This document shows positions 37,580 through 49,499 of a stretch of DNA of 64,000 nt, piece by piece. The DNA is taken from positions 96,291,290-96,355,289 of the forward strand of contig CM075649.1 of NCBI GenBank assembly GCA_037953625.1, in the 5' to 3' direction. How positions within the stretch are numbered: the stretch's first letter is position 1; each line of letters opens with the position of its first letter. Source of the stretch: Crotalaria pallida. Taxonomy: Eukaryota; Streptophyta; Magnoliopsida; Fabales; Fabaceae. Below the pieces are notes generated by a model that was given only the letters and a program-made list of their open reading frames with translations, was not told the origin of the DNA and ran no database searches. The translations under genes were made by a program, and so were the position numbers.

Positions 37580-38000
37580 ATTACTTTTGAAAAAGGTTTT
37601 TGAAAAGCAATTTTTGGAAAGGTTTTTGAGAAGAGCTTTTTGAAAAGATTTTTGAAAAGAGATTTTGTGGAAAATGGTGAAAAGAAATTTTTAGAAACGA
37701 GTTTGTGAAAAGGAAGCCTTATGAAAATGTTTTTGAAAGGAGGTTTTCGAGAAATATTTTAGAAGAACTTTCAGGAAGGTTTTGAAGAGAAATTTTGCGA
37801 AAGGATGTGAAAAGAGATTTTTGAAACTTTGTGAAAAGAGGTTTTTGGGAAAATCTTTGAAAAGAGATTTCGAGTAGTTGTGAAAATAGATTTTTGAGAA
37901 ATTTACAAGAGGGAATTTTGTGAAAATGTTTATGAAATGAAGTTTTGTGAAAGCATGTGAAATGGCATTTGGAGAAAGGTTGGGAAAAGATTGTTTTGAG
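37580..38000. repeat. Degenerate GAAAAGAGATTTTTG minisatellite in LTR J
   Basis: Roughly twenty loose repeats of a 15-25-base unit built on TTTTTGAAAAGAG, with drifting spacing. No matching array is obvious in the LARD or B LTRs. Confidence 0.65.
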
Positions 38001-38256
38001 AAAAGATTGTGGATTGTCAGGAGAGAGGGTGGAATGTATTTTGTGGAATGAGATGTCAGTTGAGATTTAGTTGATGTGAACCCAGCTCTATGCTATGTGA
38101 GAATTGATGAGAGAAAGACTGTGCAAAGTTAGTGGTCGGGACCCGTTGAAGGGTTGCACGAAGGACGGGCCGACCTTAGGTTAATTAAGAAGATAAAAGA
38201 CTTAAAAGACATGCGTGGTGAGATATGAGAGTGCGAAGTAGTGGAGAAGAAGGAAC

Positions 38257-38660
38257 CATAAGTATCTGCGGATACTTATGAGGAGATTGCATTAGGGGAG
38301 GACGATGACGGTGAAACGTCAAGAAGTCTGGAGTATATTTCTAGGCAGAACGAACTCCACATGTGGCGCACTAACGTGGTGGGGACTGGGTCTAATGCCG
38401 TGGTAAGTTTTGCAGGCCCACTAGAAATATACTGTCGCCCCCTAGATTGCAAATCGAGAATAGTGAGAGGGACTGGAGTGGGGCATTTTGTTTGCCACTG
38501 TAGTGAGACAGTGTGCCATGTATATTGATATGATTATGATTTGAGGCTGAGTCCTCCTGGTCTGGGACCATTTGATGTGTGACAGCTGTCGTGCCCGCAC
38601 GGTAAAGGTCTTGTACTCCTGTTTGCTTCTGACTAGGTTGGGTGAATAACAGAGGAGATG
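38257..38660 (+). repeat. LTR block shared by J, LARD and B
   Basis: Starts with CATAAGTATC-TGCG-GATACTTATG, then GCATTAGGGGAGGACGATGA, GTGGCGCACTAACGTGG and GACAGCTGTCGTGCCCG. The same order of motifs occurs at 9573-9965 and 16811-17203 (LARD) and, in reverse, at about 25490-25884 and 40610-41005 (B). The rest of these LTRs is much less alike. Confidence 0.75.
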
Positions 38661-38999
38661 TAGACGTGAGTGATAACCGAGAACGAAACGAGTACCCGAT
38701 GATATTTTGTAAAGAAAAATTATGAGTATGAGAAGGAAAAGGATTGAGGAAGAAAGAATGTTTATGAGGAATGAAAATAATATTTGAAAAGATAATGGAA
38801 GATAAGAATAATGATGATAAGACTGATAATAATGTTGATAACATACTTGATTGTGGTGTGCTTGTATGTTTTATTATGTGTTTGTATGGTCCTTCTATCT
38901 TGCCTATCGTAATTCCACACCGTCAACGATTCGTCGTTCGGATCGCTTACTCTCTCCTGTTCGTTGGCATATCGGTGCTGCTGATGTCTCAACGGGAAG

Positions 39000-39161
39000 A
39001 TGGAGTATCGTATGGAGGTCATCACTAAAGGGGAGTTGAAGATGGAGCTGGGTGACAACCGCAAAGTGGCAATAAAGGTAATTGCATCTTCAGGAGCAAA
39101 GAAAGGGCGTAAGAGGAAAGGAGAGTTCCATCCGGACGTCTTCATCAGAAGGAAACGATAG
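39000..39161 (+). CDS. LTR-internal 53-aa basic ORF (LTR J)
   Basis: ATG follows CGGGAAG directly (AG|ATGG, like B and the LARD). The product is basic near its end (SGAKKGRKRKGEF; FIRRKR), like nuclear-targeting or nucleic-acid-binding tails. It lies ~515 bp before the LTR end, after CTTACTCTCTCC. Its charge is opposite to the B and LARD ORFs, so homology is one of position more than sequence. A chance frame remains possible. Confidence 0.35.
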   Translation: MEYRMEVITKGELKMELGDNRKVAIKVIASSGAKKGRKRKGEFHPDVFIRRKR

Positions 39162-39517
39162 TAGAGTGTTTAGGTTAAGTTTGTGAAGTGTGTTTTTGAG
39201 TCAAGGATTACCAAGCAATGTGCCAATTATGTAACTAAGCCAAGTTTTAATTCTGTATTGTGGGATCCTCTACTTTGGGGATGAACAAACAATGTAGTCT
39301 TTTTGAAATATCATGATGAATTGCAAACAAGTCTTTTTATGAAAATGAAAGTTTTCTGAAAATAAATGTTTTAGTAACAACTCGGTTTTCAGCAAAAGGA
39401 TGTTGAAGTACCACAACGACCTTTCAATGTTACGTTGAAAAAAAAAATTGGCCTAATTTTAGCAACCTAAAAGAATAAGAGATAATTATTTTGGCATACG
39501 AAAATCGGGCTGTTACA

Positions 39518-42500
39518 ACCTCTCGTACCCGAAACATCATCAACACATAAAAACATCATTTTCATTACGATTACACATAAGCCATCAGTACTGGAGTCAC
39601 ACTCCTAAAATTTTTACAAAAGTAGGCCATAGTTACAAAAATTACAACCCATAATTTAAAAAGTAGCCTAGTTACTTTCGTGGTACTTCACAAAGTAATC
39701 CTCGATTGGAACTTAGATCCTAGACACACTACACATCTAGACACAGAACACATGACATCACTCTTCTGCTGAACTAGCGTCCGTCTCCATGTCTTCACTT
39801 GAGTCCGCCTCCGCTTCATGACCAGAGTCACTAGCGTCTTCTTCCTCCATCGGTTGAGGAATCACAACAGCCAAAGGTGCGGGATCACCATCGTACTCGT
39901 GATGCTCCCTCGGTCCGCCATCTTGATAGTCATGGAGAGTGACTTGCCCTACGTGCACGTCCAGACTCGTCCCTCGCAGAATATGCCTTGGATCATCAAT
40001 CTCCAATCGAGTTTCACCTCTCCAAATCCACCCTTCAGGAACAACCTCCCATGCTCCTCCCTGAAGAGGCTACATGTGGATTGCTACATGATACGGCATC
40101 TACCCGTTGCAATATCGGCAAACGCCAATACGACAAACAGGTAGGAGAGAGTCAGTGTACCATACACTAACGAGTTGACCAGGAGTCTTAGGGTAGACTC
40201 AATAGAAAGAAGACAGATGACAGATGCCAATTGACAAGTATACAGAACGAGACAAGGTGCCCAGAGTATAGGAAATGAGCAAAGTATAATAAATAACCAG
40301 AGCAGGATAGCAAAGCAAGTAACATAACATAAACATAATATAATAATCAGAAATACATAAGTTAAACAAACAACATCTAAAGCACATATAATTAAAGCAT
40401 ATCATATCATTCGGAATCATTGCTCATCTCACTAAGCAGCACCACTCTCTCAACATCCAAGCTCATCATAATCTTTCTCAATCATTCCAGCATTCATTTA
40501 TATTTTTATTCTTTGAATCTTAAGTCTTATCATAATTCGGTTCACTCAATGAGGTAGGGGGAAAACCATCAATGAGGAAAAACGCACACGTCTACATCTC
40601 CTCGGTCTCCATCCAAACCTAGTCGGAAGCCAACAGGAGTACAGGACCTTTACCACGCGGGCACGACAGTTGTCTCAACAATTAATTGGTCCCAGACCAG
40701 GAGGACTACAGCCTCAATCAATACAATTCACATAATTATCATTAATCAAGCACACTGTACAAGCAGTGGCAAATCACAATGCCCCGTTCCAGTCCCTCTC
40801 ACTGTTATAGACTTGCAATCAAGGGGGTGACAATATCATTTCTAGTTAGCTATGCAGAACTTACCACGGCATTGGACCCAGTCCCTACCACGTTCGTATG
40901 CCACTTGTGGGATTCGTTCCGCCTAGAAATATACTCCAGGCTTCTTGACGTTCACCGTCCTTTCCCTCCCGTCATGCAATCCCCTCCTGAGTATCCGCAG
41001 ATACCCATGGTATCTTCCTCTCCACTACTTCGCACTCTCATATCTCACCGCGTATATCAAGTCTTTTAGTATCTTTTAAAGTCTTTTAATGTCTTTTAGT
41101 TAACCTAAGGTCGGCTTGCCCTTAGTCCATCCCTTCGACAAGACCCGACCACTAAGGGTTACATCTTTTCCCCACTTTCACATAGCATTCTTTCACTTTC
41201 TCAAGCCGCTTGGCACAATTCCATCACATCATTCCCATAGGAATTCACATAACTTTCTTTAACGATCATTCTCAGTCTTGAATCCGCCAGCACGATCTCA
41301 GCTCCACGAGTGCAATCTCCTCGTCTGGTGCATCATTGCTCCATGAAACTATCTTGAGTCTCATCACATATCACCTTTTCCGCTTATTCTCAAGTCTTAC
41401 TTTCTTTTATATTTCTCTTTATCATTCATCACACATCCAGATTCACCACACAGAATATATTATCTTTAACAATAGAATTGCAGAAGGACTAATACCAAAC
41501 AGAAATAAACATACATCATTTAAATAAGACATGTAAACATATAACATATAATGGATCGCGCAAACCACCCGAGCAACTACGTTACGGGCTCACTTCACTC
41601 TCACTCACCTCTTAATCCCGCAAAAGAAACACTTTGACCTCGGAAATCTCTAGCTTCTCTTTGCAAGTCGTTCCCACCGTCTACTGAATACCTCAAGGTA
41701 GAATAAATACACTTTTATCAAAAATCCATTTCAATTAAAAATCATCTCTTGATTTCTTTACTTGAAATAGAAAGTCCTTTATCTTTCTTTATTATCTCTT
41801 AAAAATACAATTGTTTTCCAAAACAACACACAATCTTTTCTTAGACTTGAAATCCTTCAAAAATCATTTGAAAACTCATATTAAAATAAATAAAATAAAG
41901 AGTTTATGTGGTTGTATGAAATAAGTCCAGCCACCTTTTCACTTTGTAAAACATGGAAAAATCAATAATTTTCATTCTAACTTTTGATATATCAAATAGC
42001 ACTTGAAATCCATCTTTTTCATAAATCAAAAACACTCTTTAAATTTAAAAACCTTGAAATAAAATCTTGGACAGCAAAGAACTAAAAATCAAAATCATTA
42101 AAATACTTTTGGAAATAATCAAATGCATTTATTTATTTTCTTTTATTAAAACTGAATTGAGCAAAAACCATCACAACACAATTTAAATAATGTTTCTCAA
42201 AGTAAAAATACAAAACATAATCATTTCAATAAGTCAATCACATGCAAAAGGAATCTAGCCTATTGAACCTAGTGTAGGCCGAATCATCATCATAGGAAAA
42301 ACAAAGTCTTTGGTGCAATTTTCTACATGCAAAACCTTAAAATCAACAAATCAAGTCATGCACTTCAAACACATGGTTTTAGAAAATACCACTCCCTTTT
42401 TCATCATAAAACTGTGACCTCTATGTCACTTCAAACCAATTTTCATTTTTATTCTCCTTGCATGTGCTTTTAAAAATCATTTGAATCACATGCAAAAGCC

Positions 42501-43917
42501 TTTTCATGAAAAACAATCATGATCTTTTTGTTTCAAAGCTTGACCGAAAAGCACATCAACAAAATCAAGAGGAAAAACTTAAATCCTTAGCTTTAAAACA
42601 CAAATAAACTTAGATCAAAGTAAAACCATTTTTCAAAAATTGTTTTCCTTTTCTTTCTCATCAAAACCGTGACATGCAAGCAAAGATCAAGACTTTTTGA
42701 GTTCAAAAATCACATGCAAAACTTCAAGATCAAAGCTATTGGAAAATCATGGCAAGAATCAAGCCTTTTTCAAGATCAAAACAAAAGATCAAAACCTTTT
42801 TGAAAATAAAACCAAAGATCAAAGCTTAAAAAAATCAAAGTTAAAATCAAAGCATTCCAACCACTTAAATCAACTTTGACAAACATAGAACTAACATGCA
42901 TGAACTCAAATCAAAATAGAAATCATCATGGCCTAGTTTTCTAGACATGGCCGAATGGTAGAGTCCATGGTTTAAGGTTCTACAAGTTTGTTTGGCTCTT
43001 GAAACTCAAGATCAAGGTTAAGAATTTACATACAAGCATAGATCTACAAGAAAAATAGACATGCAACAACAAATAAACCTTACAAGACTTAGAAAATGAA
43101 AACTACTTCTAACACTCTATGATCTTCGAATAAACCAAAGAAAAGAGAAGATCTTCAACCACCTTCACTAGATCTTCAAGAAATCCTAAGTCTTTTGAGC
43201 TTGATCTCCTTCTTCTCCTCCTCTCCAAGCTTCTCGGCCTCACTCTCTCTATCTCTCTCTCTAAGAGTTTGATAACACTCTTAGAAGAAGTGTTTAGAAA
43301 ATGAATGGGAAATGAGGAAAATGGTTGGAAATGAAATAGGGTCTTGGACATATATAGGCAAACGAGCATTTCCCTTCTTGCCCTTAAGAAAATTCGGTCA
43401 TGAGTGAATTGGTGAGGGGCAATTTTGGCTTCACAAAAAGTTGCATGGCTTAAGGTCATGTCATGAGACAAATGGAGTAGAATTAGGCTTTAATCCTTCA
43501 TCCTATTGGTTGGTCAATTCCTTAACTATGCTTTTCACTAAACTAAGCCTACATGATGCTAGTCTACTACCTTAGGGTTCTAGAAAAATCAAACCCTATT
43601 ATGCATGCACATACACACATATAGCCGAACATACACATGCACACACATAAAAATCATTTTATTTGTTTTCTCACAAAATCACAATTTCCTTAAAATACAA
43701 TATATCAAATACTTAATTATTTCAATTCAAAGATTCATTCCAAAACTCATAATATTTTCTCACAAAAATCATTTTCTTTGAAATCCTTTATCACTTGAAA
43801 TCATAAAAGAAATTCAATTCAAGAAATTTTCTTTCAAAATACTCTTTTTAAAACACTTTCTCAAAATAATCTTTTTATCCTTAAAACAAATATGACGTAT
43901 TCAGACGGGGTGTTACG
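39518..43917 (-). repeat. Element B, 5' LTR, second piece
   Basis: It resumes the LTR interrupted at 33742 and runs co-linear with 24400-28819 at about one difference per hundred bases. It ends TGTTACG instead of TGTTACA, one base off, followed by caacc (43918-43922), the right target copy of B. The TATA-like CCTATATATG recurs near 43348-43357 (minus strand). Confidence 0.9.
39758..40099 (-). pseudogene. Second copy of element B LTR acidic ORF
   Basis: Matches 24649-24990, but codon 10 (W in the other copy) is TAG; the remaining open part is 82 aa and keeps the acidic tail. Confidence 0.45.
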
Positions 43918-44942
43918 CAACCACTTCTAGGGTACTGTTTTGTAAATAGTTTATGATACAAAGAATTATAAATTAGTAGAGTTTTAATTATTTACAAGTC
44001 AAAATTTTAAACCTAAAGTTTTTATAGAATCAAGATATTAACTGTATATGGACTGTATATTGTGAACGGAGTTAATGATACAATGATAATTGTTTTTGAA
44101 GGATATTCATATATCCTCCCTTTTGATGATAAATACTTATACTTATTTTCATAAACCAATCTTGCTGTGACAGGTACAAAAGTTTAATTTGGGAAAAGCC
44201 CATATTTTAAACTATAACAACTTGATTTTTAACATAATAATCATAATTCGTATTAGGTGGATTGATTTTTGAATGCGCTTAAGTGGTGTAGGATGATTTC
44301 AATAATCAGAACAAGGCTCACAACATGTAGTTGAGAGTTGACGATGTGAGCAGACGGAAGATGTGAAGAAATTCATTTAGTTTGAACATAGTGAAGACAA
44401 TTTGAATAGAGCTGATGAATATATCTATTGATTGACTTTTCTTTAATTGTGTTCGAATTGTGATTTTCGTTTCCTTTTTGAAAGTATGACATTTTGCTTG
44501 ATGAAGTTGAATTTCGTTATTACGTATATAGTAAATCAAATACTTATAAATCATAGTAGCATTTAATTATATAATTGTGTTTGAATACTATCTTGATACT
44601 AATATCAATTTGCAAAAGTACTTATGTGAATAATGTGATTGTGTGATAGCGAATTGTTTGTAATATTGTAATTTAAACTTCTTGTAATCTGATGTTATAT
44701 ATGTTTTGTGTTTAAATGATAGTATGTTATGTGTTTTTTAAAAAACAAAATTAAACTTTCAATCAATTAGTGAAAGCCAATCTAGTAATGAACCCTATTA
44801 GCAAACGAGTGATAATACCAACAAAACATCAACCAAAGGTGCATTATAAATGGGGGAGTAAATTCCTCAAGTAATGAACAATTACCTTATTATTAAAGTA
44901 AACCGAATTTAGGGGACGAAATTCAATTAAGTGGGGGAGTAT
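43918..44942 (+). mobile_element. Element C: end of 5' LTR (with D start) and remnant interior
   Basis: 43918-44208 continues C's LTR (matches 46937-47234). 44209-44398 matches the first 186 bp of solo LTR D (47235-47420), with TATAAC in place of TGTAAC. At 44398 the match stops abruptly. 44399-44942 is AT-rich, non-coding interior that ends with GAATTT/AAATTC (6-bp stem, 44905-44924) and the purine tract AAGTGGGGGAGTAT (44929-44942) against the 3' LTR. No gag or pol remains. A deletion running from inside D into C's interior explains the join. Confidence 0.7.
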
Positions 44943-45711
44943 TGTAACATCCTAAGTTTTATATGTGTATAGAAATGTTAGAAATTGATAATTTAGTGTT
45001 TATGGCCTTTAGGATGCATATAAATAACTTAGGACCAATTAGAATGCATTATAAAATGAAGCTCTTAGGCAATACTCGAGTATTGCAAGGAATACTCGAG
45101 TATTCATGCATTAGAAAAATAAAGCTTTCAGGCAATACTCGTATTGCAAGTAGTGCTCGAGTATTCTGTCAGTCAAACAATCATATTTCGAATTTTAATG
45201 AAATACTCGAGTATTGTGTAGAATGCTCGAGTAAAACTCGAGTATTGTGTAAAATACTCGAGTATTCTGGGGAAATTCGGACATCAAATACACGAAATTG
45301 GCTCAAAGTGGCTCATATTTTCTTTCCCCCTAAGTCACGACTCTCTTCCCTTTCATACCCTAAAATCTTCAAATCTTCAAATCACACCAAATTCCAACAA
45401 ATTATCATCTCATAATCCATTCCAATCACAAACCCACCTTTTTCCCTCTCTAAAACTTCAATTTTACTCCCTCTCCTCTCAATTTCAACAACACCCAAAA
45501 ACCCTAACTTTAAGAATCAAGAAGCTCTTGCCATAGGAATTGAAATAGAAGCTTTGAAGGTGGTAAGGAACAAGAATATAGGAATTTAAATTGGGTATTT
45601 TGGAGCTTGGAGAGAAGCCTCTCTCTTTACCACTCTTCCTTCTCTCTCCTCTTCAAGGTAAGAGGGGGTTATTTGGCTAATTAGGAAAGGGACATAATAA
45701 TAGTAATAAGA

Positions 45712-45743
<32 letters not shown>

Positions 45744-47234
45744 ATAAATGCTTGTTAGAAGTTAAAACCATATTGATATGCAATTTATGAAGTTATACTT
45801 TATTGTTATGTATATGTTAGATTATGTGTTGAATATGTTAACTAATGTATGATTTAAATTGATGTGTGATCTTTGTATTATAATTATGTAATTAAAGTAG
45901 TATTGAATTTGATGTGTGTGAATTGTGTATGAATGATAGAATAAGGATAATATGTGTTGATTTGTTATATGCCAAGTGTTAAGTTATTAATAAATGTTTA
46001 GGCACAAATTAGGATAAAGGACTTTCTAATTGAAATTGAACCAAATCAATTATAATTTTCCAAAGAATAAGTGAATAAGTAGTTCAAATTCAATTAGAAA
46101 GGGCATTATGACATGCATCATACATGGTGAAAAGGTGGACGTTAGGGTATAGGAAAAACATTCATATATCGTAAGGGCAAGAGTGACTAGGTTGTGTTAT
46201 TGAAACAACCGCCGAGAATTATTATCGAAAACTTTGATCTTCCAAAAGGGCCGGGTTCGCTACCCGTGTCAGGGATTGATTTTACTAGAACCATAATAAT
46301 TCTGTCAGTCACTTTGGTTCTTCGTGGTTGGTCGAGGGTGATCCCTACTATAGCCAACTTGGACGAATCAAACCAAGTTGTATGAGGAATCCCAAAATGG
46401 GGTGAAGTACTGTGCAAGTAAGTTTCGGTTGGGGATGCTTACTCCCGGTTGGTTTTTCCCAGGAGCGGAGGGTAATGTAAGGAAAATGAAAAGTGTGCGA
46501 CGAAAAGTAAATGAAATGAAAAGTGAAAAGAAAAAGGAAAAGGGAAAGTAAAGAATGCATATGCATATTTCAATGGTTGGATCCAATAAAAAGTAAAGTT
46601 TTCAAGAAATGAAAAATGAAAGAGAATGGTATTGGATTCAATTATTGGGCAAAAGCGAGTGACGTGCATGCATCACTTTCAATGCATTGAATTACACACA
46701 ATCACACTCTTTCTATTTTGCTTTATGTTATATAATGAAAATGTGTGTGTGTAAGTGTGAATGTTAATACACCTATGTATGCTTTATTATTGTTATTAAA
46801 TGTCTTTATTAATTTATGTTTAAAATAACTCACCTCTTAAGTTGTCCTTTTTAGGTACACTGTTAGAAAGCCTCATGTGCTTCATGCCGAGAAAAGGTAT
46901 ACTCTCAAAGATAAAGAGTGTACTAGTCCAATGTGATTGCAACCACTTCTAGGGTACTGTTTTGTAAATAGTTTATGATACAAAGAATTATAGATTAGTA
47001 GAGTTTTAATTATTTACAAGTCAAAATTTTAATCCTAAAGTTTTTGTAGAATCAAGATATTAACTGTATATGGATTGTATATTGTGAACGGAGTTAATGA
47101 TAGAATGATAATTGTTTTTGAAGGATATTCATATATCCTCCCTTTTGATGATAAATACTTATACTTATTTTTATAAACCGATCTGGCTGTGACAGGTACA
47201 AAAGTTTAATTTGGGAAAAGCCCATATTTTAAAC
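44943..47234 (+). repeat. Element C, 3' LTR, main part
   Basis: It begins TGTAACATCCTAAG right after the purine tract. CAATACTCGAGTATTG-type palindromes cluster at 45070-45266. Then comes a C/T-rich leader with donor CTTCAAG|GTAAGAG (45658), a TA/TG microsatellite (45712-45745), a hairpin CGGGT-TCGCT-ACCCG near 46252, a branch-site/T-run/AG|GTACAC acceptor (46854) and the D insertion at 47235. Confidence 0.85.
45070..45266. repeat. AATACTCGAGTATT palindrome cluster
   Basis: Perfect 14-mers at 45071, 45091, 45202 and 45253, two of them extending to 16-bp palindromes, plus damaged copies near 45133, 45153 and 45222. It lies 130-325 bp into C's 3' LTR, upstream of the presumed transcript start. 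Confidence 0.85.
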
Positions 47235-49078
47235 TGTAACAACTTGATTTTTAACCTAATAATCATAATTCGTATTAGGTGGATTGATTTTTGAATGCGC
47301 TTAAGTGGTGTAGGATGATTTCAATAATCAGAACAAGGCTCACAATATGTAGCTGAGAGTTGACGATGTGAGCAGACGGAAGGTGTGAAGAAATTCATTT
47401 AGTTTGAACATAGTGAAGACTAGGAAATCAGCAAGGGTGTGGAGGCACAGCTAGAACCCGATCATTGGATCGTACCTCTAGGGTTAGAAATGGTAATGTG
47501 ATAAGTTAGGATCACTAGATACACATGGAGAAGCCTTAAGAATCGTTAGAACACGAAAAAAAGGAAGAAGCTTGAAGAATCACTAGATATTGGATCGTTA
47601 TAACCGATTACCTCTTGAAAAATCTACGAGTTTCTAAAAAATTCTAGGGATTTCTGGGAATTTTTAAGTGAAGTAATCGATTACCTTGTGAAGGTAATCG
47701 ATTACCTCCTTCGATTTTTATAAAAACAGAAGCTTGGCCATCATTTTCACTTGGCCACTTCCTTCCTCTCTCTAGAAAGCTCGAAGCCTCTCTCTATCTC
47801 TCTAGAATCTTCATGTTTTTCCTTACAAAACCCATTCAAATTCATCTTGATTTCACTTCCTTTCATTCCCAAGTACTTGATAATCTTCTTCCATCTCTAA
47901 AACTCTTTTCTACTCTCTATTAAACTCCATTAATCACCACCTTCAATCATGAGTTCTTCACCCTTTAGTTAGAAGAACAAAGTTTAAAGGCAAGAAATCA
48001 CAAGAAAAGGAGAAAACCAAGAGGAAGCATTCTAAAAGGTTAGAAACCAAGAAGGTTGGAAGAAGCCTGGAGAGCTTTAGAGTTTCCACCAAGCCTTCTC
48101 TTCCTCTAAGGTAAGGAGGAGATGTTTCCTATATTTTAAGCCTAAGAATTAGGGAAATCATAATAACACTAGGTGCAAAGAAAATAATTAAAGATTTACC
48201 CACATTTAATAGTGATATACTTAAAGGAATAAAGGCTTTAAGAAATATACTTTTGTTAGCACTTGTATATTAATATATGAAATTGATATACTCTTGTAAG
48301 TATTTAATTGTATGAACAGTTATGAGTCAATAACCCTAGGAAGTCGACTTACTTATTATTCTGAGACACCCCTGAGGGTGTCAATTGATTTAGAAGTGAT
48401 GATTTTGAATTATTGTGTGATATATGTGGGTGAATGATAATTGGATATGTGTTATAGTTATTTCTTTCAATTATTGTTTGGGTATATTACAAATGGTGAT
48501 GTTTGTGATCATAAACGAACAAAAAGAAAGTATCAGATTCAATTATGAATGAAAGTTTAAAGAAAAAGATGTAATTATGAAATTATACATAATCAGACTT
48601 ATAAACTAATATTAGGATAAATCATAAAATATAATTAATGTATGGAAAAGAATAACTAGAAAGAATTAACGCTATTCCTAACTTAACCGGTTAGTTGAAT
48701 CCAATAACCGGTTAAGGCGCAAACATTATAGTTAAGACCAAAGTTCTTTTCATGATATAATAAATCACTCATAAATGCCTACTATAAACATACTTCAATT
48801 TTACTGGTTTTATTATTATTTTCTTGATTCTTTTGCTTAAATTATAGAGAAATGTCTCACTCCTCGTGGCTTAACGTTTTAGGTACCTAATGGAACGAGA
48901 AAGGAATCAGAGATTCATGATGATGAAGAAAAGGAAAGAATCCTCTTTGAGGAAATATTATTCCATGTTGTAAAATCCCAATGTATTTTATGAACAATCC
49001 AATGGTTTTTAAAAATAAATAATAAAGTTTTGTAATTTTTAAACATTTTCTATGTTTATAATAAGTTGGGATGTTACA
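47235..49078 (+). mobile_element. Solo LTR D, 1.84 kb
   Basis: Begins TGTAACAACTTG, ends GGGATGTTACA, flanked by taaac at 47230-47234 and 49079-49083. No interior, so a solo LTR. It carries AGGTAATCGATTACCT (47692-47707) and a near copy at 47672, a donor CTCTAAG|GTAAGGAGG at 48111, paired TAACCGGTTA palindromes (48684, 48705) and a branch-site/T-run/AG|GTACC acceptor at 48882. Confidence 0.85.
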
Positions 49079-49159
49079 TAAACGAAACTCTGTCAACTTT
49101 ACCCTAAAGTTTTTTATTATTTAAATTAAGGAAACAAAATAAAAAGGTAGGATGTTACA
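49079..49159 (+). repeat. Element C, 3' LTR, terminal piece
   Basis: After D's right target copy the C LTR resumes and ends GGTAGGATGTTACA at 49159. The next five bases, gtggg, are the presumed target site in element G. Confidence 0.75.
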
Positions 49160-49499
49160 GTGGGTCTCACAATCCTCCCCAACTTAGAGATTTCTCGTTT
49201 CCCGAGAAATACAGACAGAAGCAAGCAAGGAAACATACAAGATTTTCATACACTTTTGGAAATTCTCAACACACTTTTTCGTTCTTCATTTGTCTCCACA
49301 CGACTACCTTCCAGAGCATTTCTTTTCACGCGATGTCTCCCTTGATTGATGCCTTTTTCAACGGTCAGTTCTTGATGTGATGTCGCACTTGATTAGAATT
49401 AAGTCAAGTTTAAGGGCAAGAAAATAGTTATTAATCATATGATCTCATGGCAATAAATTTTCTATGTACAATCCTGGAGTATTGAAGATAAGTGGGTAC
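49160..49499 (-). mobile_element. Element G: LTR start, PPT, stem-loop and interior (left piece)
   Basis: On the minus strand: stem-loop TTTCTCG/CGAGAAA (49191-49209, 5-base loop), purine tract AAGTTGGGGAGGAT, then TGTGAGACCCAC, which looks like the first 12 bases of G's 3' LTR cut by C. So C landed almost at the LTR edge of an older minus-strand element. No coding motif is seen. The tail is nearly that of the LARD. The last five bases, ggtac, are H's left target copy. Confidence 0.6.

Larger units (their letters stand above)
33743..39517 (+). mobile_element. Solo LTR J, 5.78 kb
   Basis: It begins TGTAACACCCCGCAAATTCC, ends CGGGCTGTTACA, and is flanked by acctc at 33738-33742 and 39518-39522. 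No primer site, purine tract or second LTR lies inside, so it is a solo LTR left by LTR-LTR recombination. A TATA-like CTATATAC at 34589-34596 is about 850 bp in. A block near 38257-38660, with a perfect 10-bp hairpin stem at 38257-38280, is shared with LARD and B LTRs. A GAAAAGAGATTTTTG-like minisatellite runs about 37580-38000, and a basic ORF lies at 39000-39161. Confidence 0.93.

Noticed and set aside
44963..45415. 150-codon ORF at the start of C's 3' LTR
   Set aside because: Explained by the CTCGAG palindromes being repeated; absent from relatives and without motif.
47235..47245. CTGTAACA as the end of C's 3' LTR
   Set aside because: The taaac duplication and the GGATGTTACA at 49078 fit a solo LTR start better; C resumes at 49084.
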